Below are positions 1 to 8,122 of a stretch of 64,000 bases of DNA, one piece after another. Every line of letters starts with the position of its first letter. Position 1 is the first letter of the stretch. This DNA is from Chloroflexi bacterium CFX4. Lineage in GTDB: Bacteria > Chloroflexota > Anaerolineae > Aggregatilineales > UBA2796. Position numbers and translations under genes: made by a program. The DNA lies in contig QWHC01000007.1 in NCBI GenBank assembly GCA_021404685.1, positions 164,073 to 228,072 on the forward strand, in the 5' to 3' direction. A model generated the notes under the pieces. That model worked only from the letters and a program-made list of their open reading frames with translations, was not told the DNA's origin and made no database searches.

Positions 1-1
1 T

Positions 2-349
2 GAAGAGCGCTTCCGCCAAGAGTGGAACGCTTGGCTTGCCGATGATCAGCGCCGCTTCCGCCAGTTTACGCTTGCCAATGATGAGGCGTGGCGCACCAAC
101 AACAAAGAATTTGAGACATTCCGCAGCAAGGTCGGTGAGGCAATTGCCCTCTTTACGCCTATCCAAGACAGCCTAGAGCGCCTTTGGAAGCTGCAACGCG
201 CCCAAGCAGAGCTGTTCCGCGAACGGCTCGGCGCACTGCTCACTGAGCATGATCCGAACGCCGCCACGAACAACCCACGCGCCACTGCCAACGGCATCCG
301 AGTCTCGCAGACTATGCGCGCCGTCTCGGATTCAAACAGCGGTTCATAG
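2..349 (+). CDS. Hypothetical protein, C-terminal part (5' end outside window)
   Basis: An open frame enters from the left edge and ends at TAG 347-349; 115 residues are visible. They are rich in Glu, Arg, Gln and aromatic residues, with heptad-like spacing suggesting an amphipathic, perhaps coiled-coil helix, followed by a polar Asn/Ser/Thr tail. No domain is recognised. It ends 12 nt before the next gene, so the two may be cotranscribed. No function is proposed. Confidence 0.6.
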   Translation, partial: EERFRQEWNAWLADDQRRFRQFTLANDEAWRTNNKEFETFRSKVGEAIALFTPIQDSLERLWKLQRAQAELFRERLGALLTEHDPNAATNNPRATANGIRVSQTMRAVSDSNSGS

Positions 350-361
350 GGAAGGCTGACC

Positions 362-1363
362 ATGCAGAGACTGTTGTTGTGCCTCATCTTAGTCGGCGCG
401 CTGCTGATCGCACCCAGTAACCAAGTTGAGTCGGCAGAGGTTGAGGTACTTTGCACACAGAAGGCTGTGCCTATCTATAGCTGTGCTAACTGTGCTGATG
501 TGCTATTTCACTACCCTGCCAATGCGCTGCTTTTCGAGAGTGCGCCTGTGGATGCCGAATGGATCAGCCTGACAGACACCGCTACAGGCGAACGCGGCTT
601 TATACGCGCTGGAGATGTGCAAGCTTGCCGTGTGGCGGCGTGGCAGCTTCGCCCTGTGCTGCCCGATAGGCTTGGGCGCGCCCGCGAAATCTACGCACAG
701 GGCTTGGCGCTTGGCAACAATCCGAATGCCTTTTCCATTGTGGGTGATTGCCAAAGCGTGCCTGCTTTCTTCTTAGGCAGCTTTGAGAATCCGAGCGCTT
801 ACAATCTGGGCGGCTACAGCCACTTACAGGCTGTCATCAAGCACTTCAAAGGCTCCTTTGATCGGCGCAACATGACCGTTCACAGCGGCTTCAACGTCGC
901 TTCAGTGCTGGCGGAAACGTGGGCTGATCCGAATCAGTGCGAAATTGGCGAGACGCCGCTCATGTGCGAATATCGGCTGCACAAGCCAAGCATCGCCTTC
1001 GTGAGCATGGAGACGATCTGGTCGGGCAATGTGACCGCTTATGAGCGCCACCTGCGCCAAATTGTGGAGTATCTGCTTGAGCAGGGCGTTGTGCCGATCC
1101 TTGTCACAAAGGCGGATAACATTGAGGGCGGTCACCGTGTGAATGAGGCAATTGTGCGTGTTGCGGATAGCTATGGCGTGCCGCTGTGGAATTTTTGGTT
1201 AGCGGTTCAGGGACTGCCCAATCACGGCTTGCAAGAGGATGGCTTCCACCTGACCTTCTCGCGCAATCTGTTCAATGATCGGCAGCGCTTTCAGGGCGCC
1301 TGGGCAGTCCGCAACCTCACGGCACTACAAGCCCTTGACCGTGTGTGGCGTGGCGTGCAGTAA
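362..1363 (+). CDS. Secreted SGNH/GDSL-like hydrolase family protein
   Basis: The 333-residue protein has an N-terminal signal peptide (hydrophobic residues 3-17, likely cleavage near SAEV) and a Cys-rich segment that may be an SH3-like wall domain. From about residue 120 it resembles SGNH hydrolases: FSIVGDCQS fits block I, a central segment carries Asn-Pro and Asn-Val, and DGFHLT fits the block V Asp-x-x-His. The block I nucleophile position reads GDC instead of GDS, so Cys may replace the usual Ser or the protein may not be catalytic. The family usually deacylates esters or glycans outside the cell; the substrate here is unknown. It is followed by a hairpin terminator shared with the converging tRNA gene. 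Confidence 0.7.
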   Translation: MQRLLLCLILVGALLIAPSNQVESAEVEVLCTQKAVPIYSCANCADVLFHYPANALLFESAPVDAEWISLTDTATGERGFIRAGDVQACRVAAWQLRPVLPDRLGRAREIYAQGLALGNNPNAFSIVGDCQSVPAFFLGSFENPSAYNLGGYSHLQAVIKHFKGSFDRRNMTVHSGFNVASVLAETWADPNQCEIGETPLMCEYRLHKPSIAFVSMETIWSGNVTAYERHLRQIVEYLLEQGVVPILVTKADNIEGGHRVNEAIVRVADSYGVPLWNFWLAVQGLPNHGLQEDGFHLTFSRNLFNDRQRFQGAWAVRNLTALQALDRVWRGVQ

Positions 1364-1386
1364 ACGGCGTACACCGCACATAAACA

Positions 1387-1420
1387 AAAACACCTGCCAC
1401 AAAGAGCAGGTGTTTTGTTA
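1387..1420. terminator. Bidirectional intrinsic terminator
   Basis: A perfect 11-bp stem, AAAACACCTGC (1387-1397) with GCAGGTGTTTT (1406-1416), has an 8-nt loop and A/T flanks, giving U-runs in both directions. It lies between the converging SGNH-like gene (+) and tRNA-Pro (-), so it can end both transcripts. Confidence 0.85.
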
Positions 1421-1421
1421 G

Positions 1422-1495
1422 TCGGGGCGACCGGACTCGAACCAGCGACCTCTGCGTCCCAAACGCAGCGCGCTACCAACTGCGCCACGCCCCGA
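1422..1495 (-). tRNA. trnP: tRNA-Pro (anticodon UGG)
   Basis: Read on the minus strand, the 74-nt sequence folds into a cloverleaf. The 7-bp acceptor is TCGGGGC/GCCCCGA, the anticodon stem CTGCG/CGCAG encloses loop TTTGGGA (UGG at 34-36), and the T loop is the standard GGTTCGAGTCC. CCA is not encoded. It has its own promoter just upstream and shares the hairpin terminator downstream. Confidence 0.96.
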
Positions 1496-1505
1496 ACATA
1501 CAAAC

Positions 1506-1535
1506 AGTATAACACAGAGTGCGGCTGCCCTTCAA
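1506..1535 (-). promoter_or_regulatory. Promoter of tRNA-Pro
   Basis: On the minus strand TTGAAG (1530-1535) is followed after 18 nt by TATACT (1506-1511), preceded by TG plus one base (extended -10, TGTTATACT). Predicted transcription starts a few bases before the mature tRNA 5' end at 1495. Confidence 0.65.
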
Positions 1536-1627
1536 GCCCGAACTTGGGAAGGGCGGCACATTGCACAGAGCTGCCCTCACGTTTAGAATTGGCAATATAT
1601 GACTGCCTAATGCAAGGAAAAAACTTT

Positions 1628-2635
1628 ATGACACCCTCCGTCGGCATCGTTGGCATCGGCACCTATTTTCCCACCCAGATTGAAACCGCTGCCGACCTTG
1701 CGCCGCGCACCGGCATTCCTGAGGCGGTGCTGCGCGAAAAGATGGGCATTCGCCAACGGCATATTGCCAACGCACAAGAGAGCGTCTCCTACATGGCGAC
1801 TCAGGCTGCCCTACGTGCGTTGGCACACGCAAACATCGCACCGAGCCAAATTGACCTCGTGATATCGCACGGCAGCGAATACAAGGATCACAATGTGTGG
1901 TGCGCTGCCGCCAAGATTCAACACAATATTGGCGCGCTGAACGCCCATGCCTTTGATCTGTATGCGCTGTGTGCTGCTGCGCCGATTGCGATGCAGGCAG
2001 CGCGCGGCATGATGTTGGCAGATGAATCGTTGCGGTATGTGCTGATTGTGGCAGGCAGCCGCGAGAACGACCTGATCAACTTCCAAAATGAGCGCGTACG
2101 CTTTATGTATAACTTTGGCAGTGGTGCAGGCGCGATGCTGCTCCAGCGCGATGCCACGCACAATCACATCATCGGCGTTTCCGCCATCACCGATGGTAGC
2201 CTTTCCGAGACGGTCACGCTCAGCCGTGCACCTGAGACGGTTGGCGATGCCGCCGATCACGGCGATCTGCGCGGCAGGCTAGAGGTCAATCAGCCTGACT
2301 ATATGGCAGAACGACTCGGCGCTGTCTCGCTGGAAAACTTTGTGCGCGTCATCCGCGGCGCTGTTGAGAAAGGCGGCGCCTTGTTGGAGGACGTGCGCTT
2401 TTTAGGCATCACACACATGAAGCGCTCTTTTTATCTGGAAATTCTGAAGGCAGTTGGGCTAAACGCTGATCAATCCGTCTATTTGGAAGATTATGGGCAT
2501 GTGCAGAGCGCTGATCAGGCACTGGCGCTGGAGTTAGGCGTTGCACAAGGCAAAATCAAGGCAGGCGATCTGGTGGTGGTGGCGGGTGCGGGCGTCGGCT
2601 ACACATGGAGTGCGGCTGCCATTCAGTGGGGCTGA
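1628..2635 (+). CDS. 3-oxoacyl-ACP synthase III (KAS III/FabH-like) family protein
   Basis: This 335-residue thiolase-fold protein resembles KAS III and HMG-CoA synthase enzymes, which condense acyl-CoA with a second acyl unit. The N-terminus MTPSVGIVGIGTYFPT is typical. The nucleophile Cys sits in YALCAAAP, and the C-terminal Gly-rich strand AGAGVGYTW is present. The usual HQAN is replaced by THMKR (His kept), and the usual Asn motif (GNTSAA) reads GHVQSAD, so the third catalytic residue differs. The start at 1628 is chosen for AAGGAAA 7 nt upstream; a longer frame would run into the tRNA. A small unknown gene follows after 5 nt, probably in the same operon. The pathway is not evident from the neighbours. 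Confidence 0.8.
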   Translation: MTPSVGIVGIGTYFPTQIETAADLAPRTGIPEAVLREKMGIRQRHIANAQESVSYMATQAALRALAHANIAPSQIDLVISHGSEYKDHNVWCAAAKIQHNIGALNAHAFDLYALCAAAPIAMQAARGMMLADESLRYVLIVAGSRENDLINFQNERVRFMYNFGSGAGAMLLQRDATHNHIIGVSAITDGSLSETVTLSRAPETVGDAADHGDLRGRLEVNQPDYMAERLGAVSLENFVRVIRGAVEKGGALLEDVRFLGITHMKRSFYLEILKAVGLNADQSVYLEDYGHVQSADQALALELGVAQGKIKAGDLVVVAGAGVGYTWSAAAIQWG

Positions 2636-2640
2636 ATATC

Positions 2641-2964
2641 ATGACAACCAATCAAGAAGAAATCTTTGACCTGCTGGGTGTGGAAGCAGGGGCGCTGACC
2701 ATTCAGCGCGTGGAAATTTCGCTGTGGGGAACCGAAGTGCAGCTTGATTGCACCTATGAAAACGATCCCTTCCAACTGCTCTTTGAGGATGTGCGCTCAA
2801 TTCAGTGGGACGTGCGGGGGCATCCTGATGAGCGCGACGAGCACGCCGATATTGCGGGCATTTTCTTGGGCGAAAAAGATCACCACGAGGCAGCGATCAT
2901 CGTGACGGATGTCTGCGAGATTGCGGTGCTGTATGGCAATCTGCTGCTCGTGAAGGCGTGGTAA
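2641..2964 (+). CDS. Conserved-looking small acidic protein of unknown function
   Basis: A 107-residue acidic protein starting 5 nt after the KAS III-like gene. Predicted beta strands (VEISLWGTEVQLDCTYE, AAIIVTDVCEIAVLYGNLLLV) suggest a small alpha/beta fold. It has no signal peptide or membrane segment. I do not recognise the family. The close spacing suggests cotranscription with the upstream enzyme. ATG 2641 is preferred because an in-frame ATG at 2605 would overlap the upstream gene by 31 nt. Confidence 0.7.
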   Translation: MTTNQEEIFDLLGVEAGALTIQRVEISLWGTEVQLDCTYENDPFQLLFEDVRSIQWDVRGHPDERDEHADIAGIFLGEKDHHEAAIIVTDVCEIAVLYGNLLLVKAW

Positions 2965-2969
2965 ACAAA

Positions 2970-3004
2970 CATGGGCGGACTTTATTGCCCGCCCATGCCT
3001 TTTA
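2970..3004. terminator. Intrinsic terminator between converging genes
   Basis: CATGGGCGG (2970-2978) pairs perfectly with CCGCCCATG (2989-2997) over a 10-nt loop, followed by CCTTTT. It ends the plus-strand operon and faces the converging PPC-protein gene. Confidence 0.75.
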
Positions 3005-3014
3005 GCGTGTGCGC

Positions 3015-5159
3015 CTAGCGAATAGGCGACACCGCGATTTCAAAACTGCCCGATGTGCCGCCGGTCAGTGCGCCGAAGCGCGTTGCCACGATGGTATAGC
3101 GCCCATCGGCAGCGATGACCGCATCAATTTGGGAATTGATGTCACCTGCGGCTGCGTCGTCGTTGAAGGCGAGCTGCGCGCCCGACGGGTCAAGCAGGTA
3201 GAGCGACGGATCAAGCGTGCCGCGTGTTGCCCGCATCGAAATGCGGACGCGATCCCCTGCCCGTGCCTGGAAAGTGTAGACAGTGAACGGATTAGCAGCA
3301 TCAATGTTGCCAATCGTTGGACGCCCGTAGACGAGCGGCTCTGCCACATCTGCCCGATCCCGTATATCACCCAGATCACGCGCCGCCTCGTTGAAGAAGA
3401 TGGCGCCCTGACCCGCGCTGACCGAGCCATCGGCATTGATGGTGAAGGTCGTCACATAGAGTCTGCCATTCAGGTCGGGCTGTTCCTGCACACTCAGGAC
3501 AGGCTGCCCACGCACATTCACATTCAGAGCGTAGCTCGGCAGCAGCGTTTCGCCGCACAGGTTCCGCAGCCAGACCTGCACCTCATAAGTGCCTGCCAAC
3601 AAGCGGTCAGCCTGCCAAACGGCATAAGTGATCGGCGCGGTGGTTGGGCTGGCGCAGTTCAGATTGTCTTGGCGTGCTAAAATGCCACCGCTGCCTATAG
3701 TGGTGTTATCCGAGAACAGCGAGCGATTTTCGGGATCGCGGATCAATAAGCGCACATCGGCGCGGCTATTCCACGTCAGGCTGACGTTCAGCGCACCAAC
3801 GGGCAAGCCCGCCAAACCAACACCACCCGTGTCCGCCGTCGGCAGCACAGCAGGTTGTCCGGGCAGCGGTGTTGCCTGTGGCACTGCGAGGGTCGGGCTG
3901 ATTGCCAAACCGCCCGTGCCGCTCAACGTGAGGATGTAGTTGCCTTCCGTGCCGCCGATGTTCTTGCCAAAGCGTGATGCCACAATCAGGTACGAGCCGT
4001 TGACGGGCAATATCTGGCTGGCGATCAGCGCGTTGCGCGTGTTTTCGTTGGCATCATCGTTCGAGGCAAGCACAGCGCGATCAGGGCTGAGCAGGATCAA
4101 CTGTGGATCAAGGCTGCCGTCCAGTGCATCCATCGCAATATTCACGACTTGCCCTGCAACGCCTTCAAAGCTCCACACATCTGCCTGATTGTTACGATCA
4201 ATGCGGCTTTGCACGCTGGTGCGCCCACCAAGTGGCTGTGGCGTGCTGATCTGCACGGCAAAGGGCGTCAGGTTCAGCAGCAGCGGATTCGCGCCACCCG
4301 TCTGAACACTGACCGCATCCGCCGATTCGAGGATGAAGCTGGCAACATACTGCTCATTCAGGTTCAAGCGTCCCTGAATAGGCGTCTGAGCGCGCCCGTT
4401 GACCGTCACCGTCACCGTGAAATCTACCGGTGCAGGTGGCTGGCGGCACGCACTGTTATAGTAGACCAAAATCTCGTAGCTGCCGGCTGGCACGCGCCCT
4501 GCTGCCCAACGGATGGTTTCAGTTGGGTTGTTGACCGTATTAGTGCAGCCATTGTTCACGTTCCCGCTGAGCGTTGCGCCGCCCGCCGCCGTGTTGCGGA
4601 AGAAGACCGAATTTCCGACGGGATCGCGCACTTCAAGGTCGAGGTCGTCAATCGTTCCCCAACTGAGCGCCACACTCATGTTGTTGATGGTGAGCGGCGC
4701 AGTGGTTGGGACAAGCGTAGGCGTCACAGCAACGCCTGTGCTGAGCGTGAGAGTAAATTGCCCAGTCACAGCACCTTGCGCGCCGCTGCTCCGCAGCACG
4801 GTGACGTAGTAAACGCCCGTGGGCAACGAGAGGTTGCTCAGCGCAACATCGGCACCAGTTAGGTTGGCATTCTGTGCTAAGGGCAACCCGCTGGCATCGG
4901 TCAGCGTTAAGGCAAGGGTTAGCCCTGCGGTGTTGCTGATGGCAGTGATGGTGATGGGTGTGCCGCTCTGTGCCTCAAAGGTATAGGTCTGAGCAAAGGT
5001 TTGCTCGCTCAGCGTGCCGCTAACGCTTTCCCCTACCGTTAGGCGGCGCGGAATGCCGCCCTGAGCAGCCGCCAGCCCAACCGCTGTAAAGGTCAGCAAC
5101 AACGCCAGCCCAACCGCCCAAAAAAGCCGCGTGCGGCTTATCAATAGCCGTTCTTTCAA
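3015..5159 (-). CDS. Secreted protein with repeated PPC (pre-peptidase C-terminal-like) domains
   Basis: The 714-residue exported protein has a basic N-terminus and a hydrophobic segment ending in AAAQGG, a signal peptide. Two kinds of module alternate. PPC-like beta-sandwiches appear near residues 30-145, 300-420 and 595-714, with recurrent endings such as GSYLIVASRFG and GRYTIVATRFG. Between them lie beta modules with paired Cys and the phrase DLDLEVRDP or DVRLLIRDP. PPC domains usually accompany secreted peptidases as binding or folding modules, but no peptidase domain is present here. The start is taken as TTG 5159 because AGGAGG lies 8 nt upstream; the GTG at 5180 has no such site. Likely role: extracellular or cell-surface binding. 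Confidence 0.75.
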   Translation of the reverse strand: MKERLLISRTRLFWAVGLALLLTFTAVGLAAAQGGIPRRLTVGESVSGTLSEQTFAQTYTFEAQSGTPITITAISNTAGLTLALTLTDASGLPLAQNANLTGADVALSNLSLPTGVYYVTVLRSSGAQGAVTGQFTLTLSTGVAVTPTLVPTTAPLTINNMSVALSWGTIDDLDLEVRDPVGNSVFFRNTAAGGATLSGNVNNGCTNTVNNPTETIRWAAGRVPAGSYEILVYYNSACRQPPAPVDFTVTVTVNGRAQTPIQGRLNLNEQYVASFILESADAVSVQTGGANPLLLNLTPFAVQISTPQPLGGRTSVQSRIDRNNQADVWSFEGVAGQVVNIAMDALDGSLDPQLILLSPDRAVLASNDDANENTRNALIASQILPVNGSYLIVASRFGKNIGGTEGNYILTLSGTGGLAISPTLAVPQATPLPGQPAVLPTADTGGVGLAGLPVGALNVSLTWNSRADVRLLIRDPENRSLFSDNTTIGSGGILARQDNLNCASPTTAPITYAVWQADRLLAGTYEVQVWLRNLCGETLLPSYALNVNVRGQPVLSVQEQPDLNGRLYVTTFTINADGSVSAGQGAIFFNEAARDLGDIRDRADVAEPLVYGRPTIGNIDAANPFTVYTFQARAGDRVRISMRATRGTLDPSLYLLDPSGAQLAFNDDAAAGDINSQIDAVIAADGRYTIVATRFGALTGGTSGSFEIAVSPIR

Positions 5160-5251
5160 GTGTAAGTCCTCCTCAAGCACAAGCAGCTAAAGCCTGCTGC
5201 GCGTGCGCTGTGGAAGTTTACCCGATAGTGCCGTACTTGGCGAGTCGGCGG

Positions 5252-7063
5252 CTATTCCGTCCAGCGCCATGCGCCGATGGTGCGGAAACGCTCGGCGGGC
5301 TGGCTGACGAACCCAAGCTGCACGCCCGCCAAACGTGCATCAGTGCCATAGTAGTAGATTGGGTAGTACAGCACCAAGGCTGCCGCCCGATCACAGAACA
5401 AGCGCTGAAATTCCGCGTAGAGCGTCACCCGCGCACTGCCATCCGTGGTTTGGCGTGCAGCCTCTAATAACTCACTAATCCGCCGTTCGTTAAGGCTGCC
5501 AAAATTTAAGCCGCCTTCGGTTGGCACTTGCCGCCATAGGCTGTAGGGATCAGGGTCGGCACTTGGCGCAAGGTCAAGCTCCACCAACGCGGCATCAAAG
5601 CTGCCGTTTGCCAGCCGCTCACGGAAGGTCACTCGATCCACCACCACCACATCCACACCCAGCCCCAGCGCACGCCAAGACTCTGCCACTGCTTGCCCAA
5701 GCGCTGCCTGCGCGGCGTCATCGGTCAGCAGCAGTTGGAAGCGGTAGCCCACGGAACTAGGTGGCGGCGGTGACTCTGGCGCGTTCGGGTCGGATTCGGG
5801 CGGCGGCGGCGTGATCTGCACTTGGGCCAGGCTGCGTGCTGCCGCTTCCGGCGCACTCGGATCGTAGCTTGGGCAGATAATATTACGGGCAAATGCCCAC
5901 GAACTGGGCAGGATCGGCGTATTGGCAACGACCGCCCGATCTACCATGAACTGCTCGACCAGCGCCTTACGGTCTACGCTGCGGGCAAGGGCTTGCCGAA
6001 AGCGCACATCGCGGAAGAATGGCACCGATTCACGCGCCCAATTGTAGATGACCGCACCAACCGCAGGCTTGTAGGCGGTGTAGAGCGTCATGGGGAGCGC
6101 CTTTAGCGATTGCACTACCGCCGCAGGTACATCCGAAAGGCTGTTCACCTCGCCGCGCTCGAAGGCTGCCCGCGCCTCGTCCCAGGTTGGGTAGCACAGC
6201 AAGTCCAGCTGGCGCAGCGCGTAGCCTTCGGCTGCCTCTGCGCGTGCGGCGTAGGTTGGTGCGGCACGCAAACGCACACCGCGCAAGCGTGCGCCATCGC
6301 CCAGCAGGCGATCAAACTGATAGGCGCCAGTGCCGATAGGTGTTAGGTTAAAGGGATGGTTGTTCAGGGTGCGTGCTGTCGTGCCGCGCAAGGCGTGTTC
6401 AGGCAGAATGCCAATCCGCAAATAGTCGGGAAAGGTAGCAAGCGGCTGTGCCAACTTAAAGCGCACCGTTTGGGCATTCAGGGCATCCGCTTCAACGGTA
6501 CGCCAAAAGTTACGCAGATCGGGCGTGCCGGGAAAATCTTCCGCCTGCATCAGGTTGATGGTGAAGATCACATCCGTGCTGGTGAATGGTTCGCCGTCGT
6601 GCCAGCGCACATCTTCGCGCAGCGTAAAGATGTAGGTCAAACCGTCATCAGAAATACGCGGCAAACTTGCTGCCAAATTCGGGATTGCCGCGCCGTAGGC
6701 ATCTGTCTTCATCAGCCCTTCAAAGATCAGGGCAACAACATCGCGGTCAGCCTGATTAAAGCCTGCCAGCAACGGATTGAGTTTGATGACACAGTTGGGC
6801 GCGATGAGTGCTTCACGCAGCACACCTTGTTCGACGGGTGGCAGCGTCACAGAAGGGCGCGGTGGAAGGGCGGTCGCCGTTGGCGGCAGCTCAGTGCTGA
6901 TCAGGGTAGGCGGTGGCGTGGCGCTTGGAGCATTTCCAACAGCAAGCGTCTGTGTGGGCGGTGTGCTTGGCGGTGACTCGGAAAGGCGCAAAGCAACCAC
7001 CGCCGCCAGCAGGCTCAGCGCCAGCAACAGCGCCAAAAGCGGCGCACGCATTCCTTTGAGCAA
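5252..7063 (-). CDS. ABC transporter substrate-binding protein, family 5 (peptide/nickel type)
   Basis: This 603-residue protein resembles OppA/DppA binding proteins, which capture oligopeptides or similar solutes outside the cell for an ABC importer. It has an N-terminal hydrophobic anchor or signal (residues 7-25) and a Pro/Thr/Ser-rich linker (about 28-75). The bilobed domain follows, with typical phrases LNPLLAGFN, LIFEGLMKTD and LREDVRWHDGEPFTSTDV. A Pro-rich loop (PPPPESDPN) interrupts the C-terminal lobe. No permease or ATPase gene is adjacent, so its transporter lies elsewhere. It starts 6 nt after secG, suggesting translational coupling; TTG 7063 (GTAGG 5 nt upstream) is used, and ATG 7051 is the alternative. 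Confidence 0.88.
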   Translation of the reverse strand: MLKGMRAPLLALLLALSLLAAVVALRLSESPPSTPPTQTLAVGNAPSATPPPTLISTELPPTATALPPRPSVTLPPVEQGVLREALIAPNCVIKLNPLLAGFNQADRDVVALIFEGLMKTDAYGAAIPNLAASLPRISDDGLTYIFTLREDVRWHDGEPFTSTDVIFTINLMQAEDFPGTPDLRNFWRTVEADALNAQTVRFKLAQPLATFPDYLRIGILPEHALRGTTARTLNNHPFNLTPIGTGAYQFDRLLGDGARLRGVRLRAAPTYAARAEAAEGYALRQLDLLCYPTWDEARAAFERGEVNSLSDVPAAVVQSLKALPMTLYTAYKPAVGAVIYNWARESVPFFRDVRFRQALARSVDRKALVEQFMVDRAVVANTPILPSSWAFARNIICPSYDPSAPEAAARSLAQVQITPPPPESDPNAPESPPPPSSVGYRFQLLLTDDAAQAALGQAVAESWRALGLGVDVVVVDRVTFRERLANGSFDAALVELDLAPSADPDPYSLWRQVPTEGGLNFGSLNERRISELLEAARQTTDGSARVTLYAEFQRLFCDRAAALVLYYPIYYYGTDARLAGVQLGFVSQPAERFRTIGAWRWTE

Positions 7064-7069
7064 GGCAGC

Positions 7070-7306
7070 CTACTGAGAAGCCAATTGGATGATGGCGTTC
7101 AAAAGGAAGATTGCCGAGAGGATGATGGTGAGCTGAAAGAGCGTTTTCTCCAGCCCGCGCCGCGTCTTGGTGATGCCCATGCCGCCTTCGCCGCCGCCGA
7201 GCAGGTTGCCAATGCCGCTGCCTTTCGATTGCAGAATAATCAGGACAACTAAGGCAATCGAGATCAGAACTTGAATGATTTGTAAGGCTGTGTTAAGCGC
7301 GCCCAT
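7070..7306 (-). CDS. secG: Preprotein translocase subunit SecG
   Basis: A 78-residue protein with the SecG layout: a first membrane helix (about residues 5-23, ending VVLIILQSKGSG), the conserved Gly-rich loop GIGNLLGGGEGG, and a second helix (about 52-70). SecG helps SecYEA-driven export through the plasma membrane. AAGGGA lies about 9 nt before ATG 7306. It heads a short minus-strand unit with the binding-protein gene, transcribed from a predicted promoter at 7345-7350. Confidence 0.93.
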   Translation of the reverse strand: MGALNTALQIIQVLISIALVVLIILQSKGSGIGNLLGGGEGGMGITKTRRGLEKTLFQLTIILSAIFLLNAIIQLASQ

Positions 7307-7344
7307 GCTGAATTTTTCCCTTTAGACGTTGGTTTAGCGCGCCC

Positions 7345-7350
7345 ATTATA
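7345..7350 (-). promoter_or_regulatory. -10 element of the secG promoter
   Basis: On the minus strand TGCGTTATAAT contains a perfect TATAAT at 7345-7350, about 39 nt before the secG start. No good -35 is visible. The same TGCGTTATA(A/C)T string precedes the penicillin-binding protein gene at 14097-14102. It is divergent from the promoter at 7390-7398. Confidence 0.5.
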
Positions 7351-7389
7351 ACGCATCTTGGCGGGCTTGGGTAGGGCAGTGCTGCCTTG

Positions 7390-7398
7390 TGCTATAAT
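7390..7398 (+). promoter_or_regulatory. Extended -10 promoter of the site-2 protease operon
   Basis: TGCTATAAT (TG-n-TATAAT) is a perfect extended -10; TTGGGT at 7367-7372 is a poor -35 with a 20-nt spacer. Transcription would start near 7405, giving a leader of about 58 nt. The same extended -10 recurs at 51709 (+) and 59848 (-). Confidence 0.6.
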
Positions 7399-7462
7399 GG
7401 CGCGTAGACCGACTAGGTTTTGCACATTAGGGTTTGCAGAATGTGCTTAAGGAGTACATGAC

Positions 7463-8116
7463 GTGATCAGTGGCGGATTGAATTTGATCATTGGGCAGTT
7501 GCTTGCCTCTGCTTTCGTGCTGCTCATCGCTATGACAGTGCATGAGTTCGCCCATAACTACGTTGGCTACCGCATGGGCGATCCGACGCCGCGTGATCTG
7601 GGACGCCTGACGCTCAACCCGTTGGTGCATATCAACTGGATTGGGTGGGCAATGTGGGTGGTGATTGGCTTCGGCATTCTCGGCTCGGCACCCATTAACG
7701 AATGGCGCATGAGGGATAGGCGCTGGGGCTTTTTTTGGGCGGTGGCGGCAGGTCCGCTCTCTAACTTGGCGCTGGCTGCCTTCGCTGCCTTGCTCTATCG
7801 GCTTGGCATTTGGCAGTTTGAATTTTTTCAGCGTACCGATTTCTTATTCAACTTTAACCAATTCATGACGCTGTTCTTCAGCCTGAACCTGTTGCTGTTT
7901 TTGTTCAATTTGCTGCCCTTCTTCCCATTCGATGGCTGGCACATGCTGCGGAAGCTGCTGCCGCCGCGTGAGGCAAGCATCCTAGAGCGCTACCAACAAG
8001 AGAGCTTCTACATCTTCTTGGGCTTGCTGGTTCTTTCATTTGTTGGGTTCAACATTCTCGGCACAATTCTAAATCCGCCTTACAGATTCATGCTGGGTTT
8101 GTTGCTGGGTATTTAA
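7463..8116 (+). CDS. Site-2 protease family (M50) membrane zinc metalloprotease
   Basis: A 217-residue polytopic membrane protein with the M50 signature. HEFAH (HExxH) in the first helix supplies two zinc ligands and the catalytic Glu, and LLPFFPFDGWHML near residues 150-165 matches the LDG motif that gives the third ligand. About five or six hydrophobic helices are visible, and no PDZ domain, as in the small bacterial group that cuts membrane-embedded substrates. AAGGAG at 7449-7454 lies 8 nt before GTG 7463. An ATG at 7458 opens a two-codon frame (ATG ACG TGA) that overlaps the start, so GTG is chosen. It is followed after 6 nt by the HD-domain gene. Confidence 0.9.
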   Translation: MISGGLNLIIGQLLASAFVLLIAMTVHEFAHNYVGYRMGDPTPRDLGRLTLNPLVHINWIGWAMWVVIGFGILGSAPINEWRMRDRRWGFFWAVAAGPLSNLALAAFAALLYRLGIWQFEFFQRTDFLFNFNQFMTLFFSLNLLLFLFNLLPFFPFDGWHMLRKLLPPREASILERYQQESFYIFLGLLVLSFVGFNILGTILNPPYRFMLGLLLGI

Positions 8117-8122
8117 CGTGCT

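Noticed and set aside
1415..1627. Upstream extension of the KAS III-like gene
   Set aside because: It would read through the tRNA gene and its promoter; ATG 1628 has a ribosome binding site.
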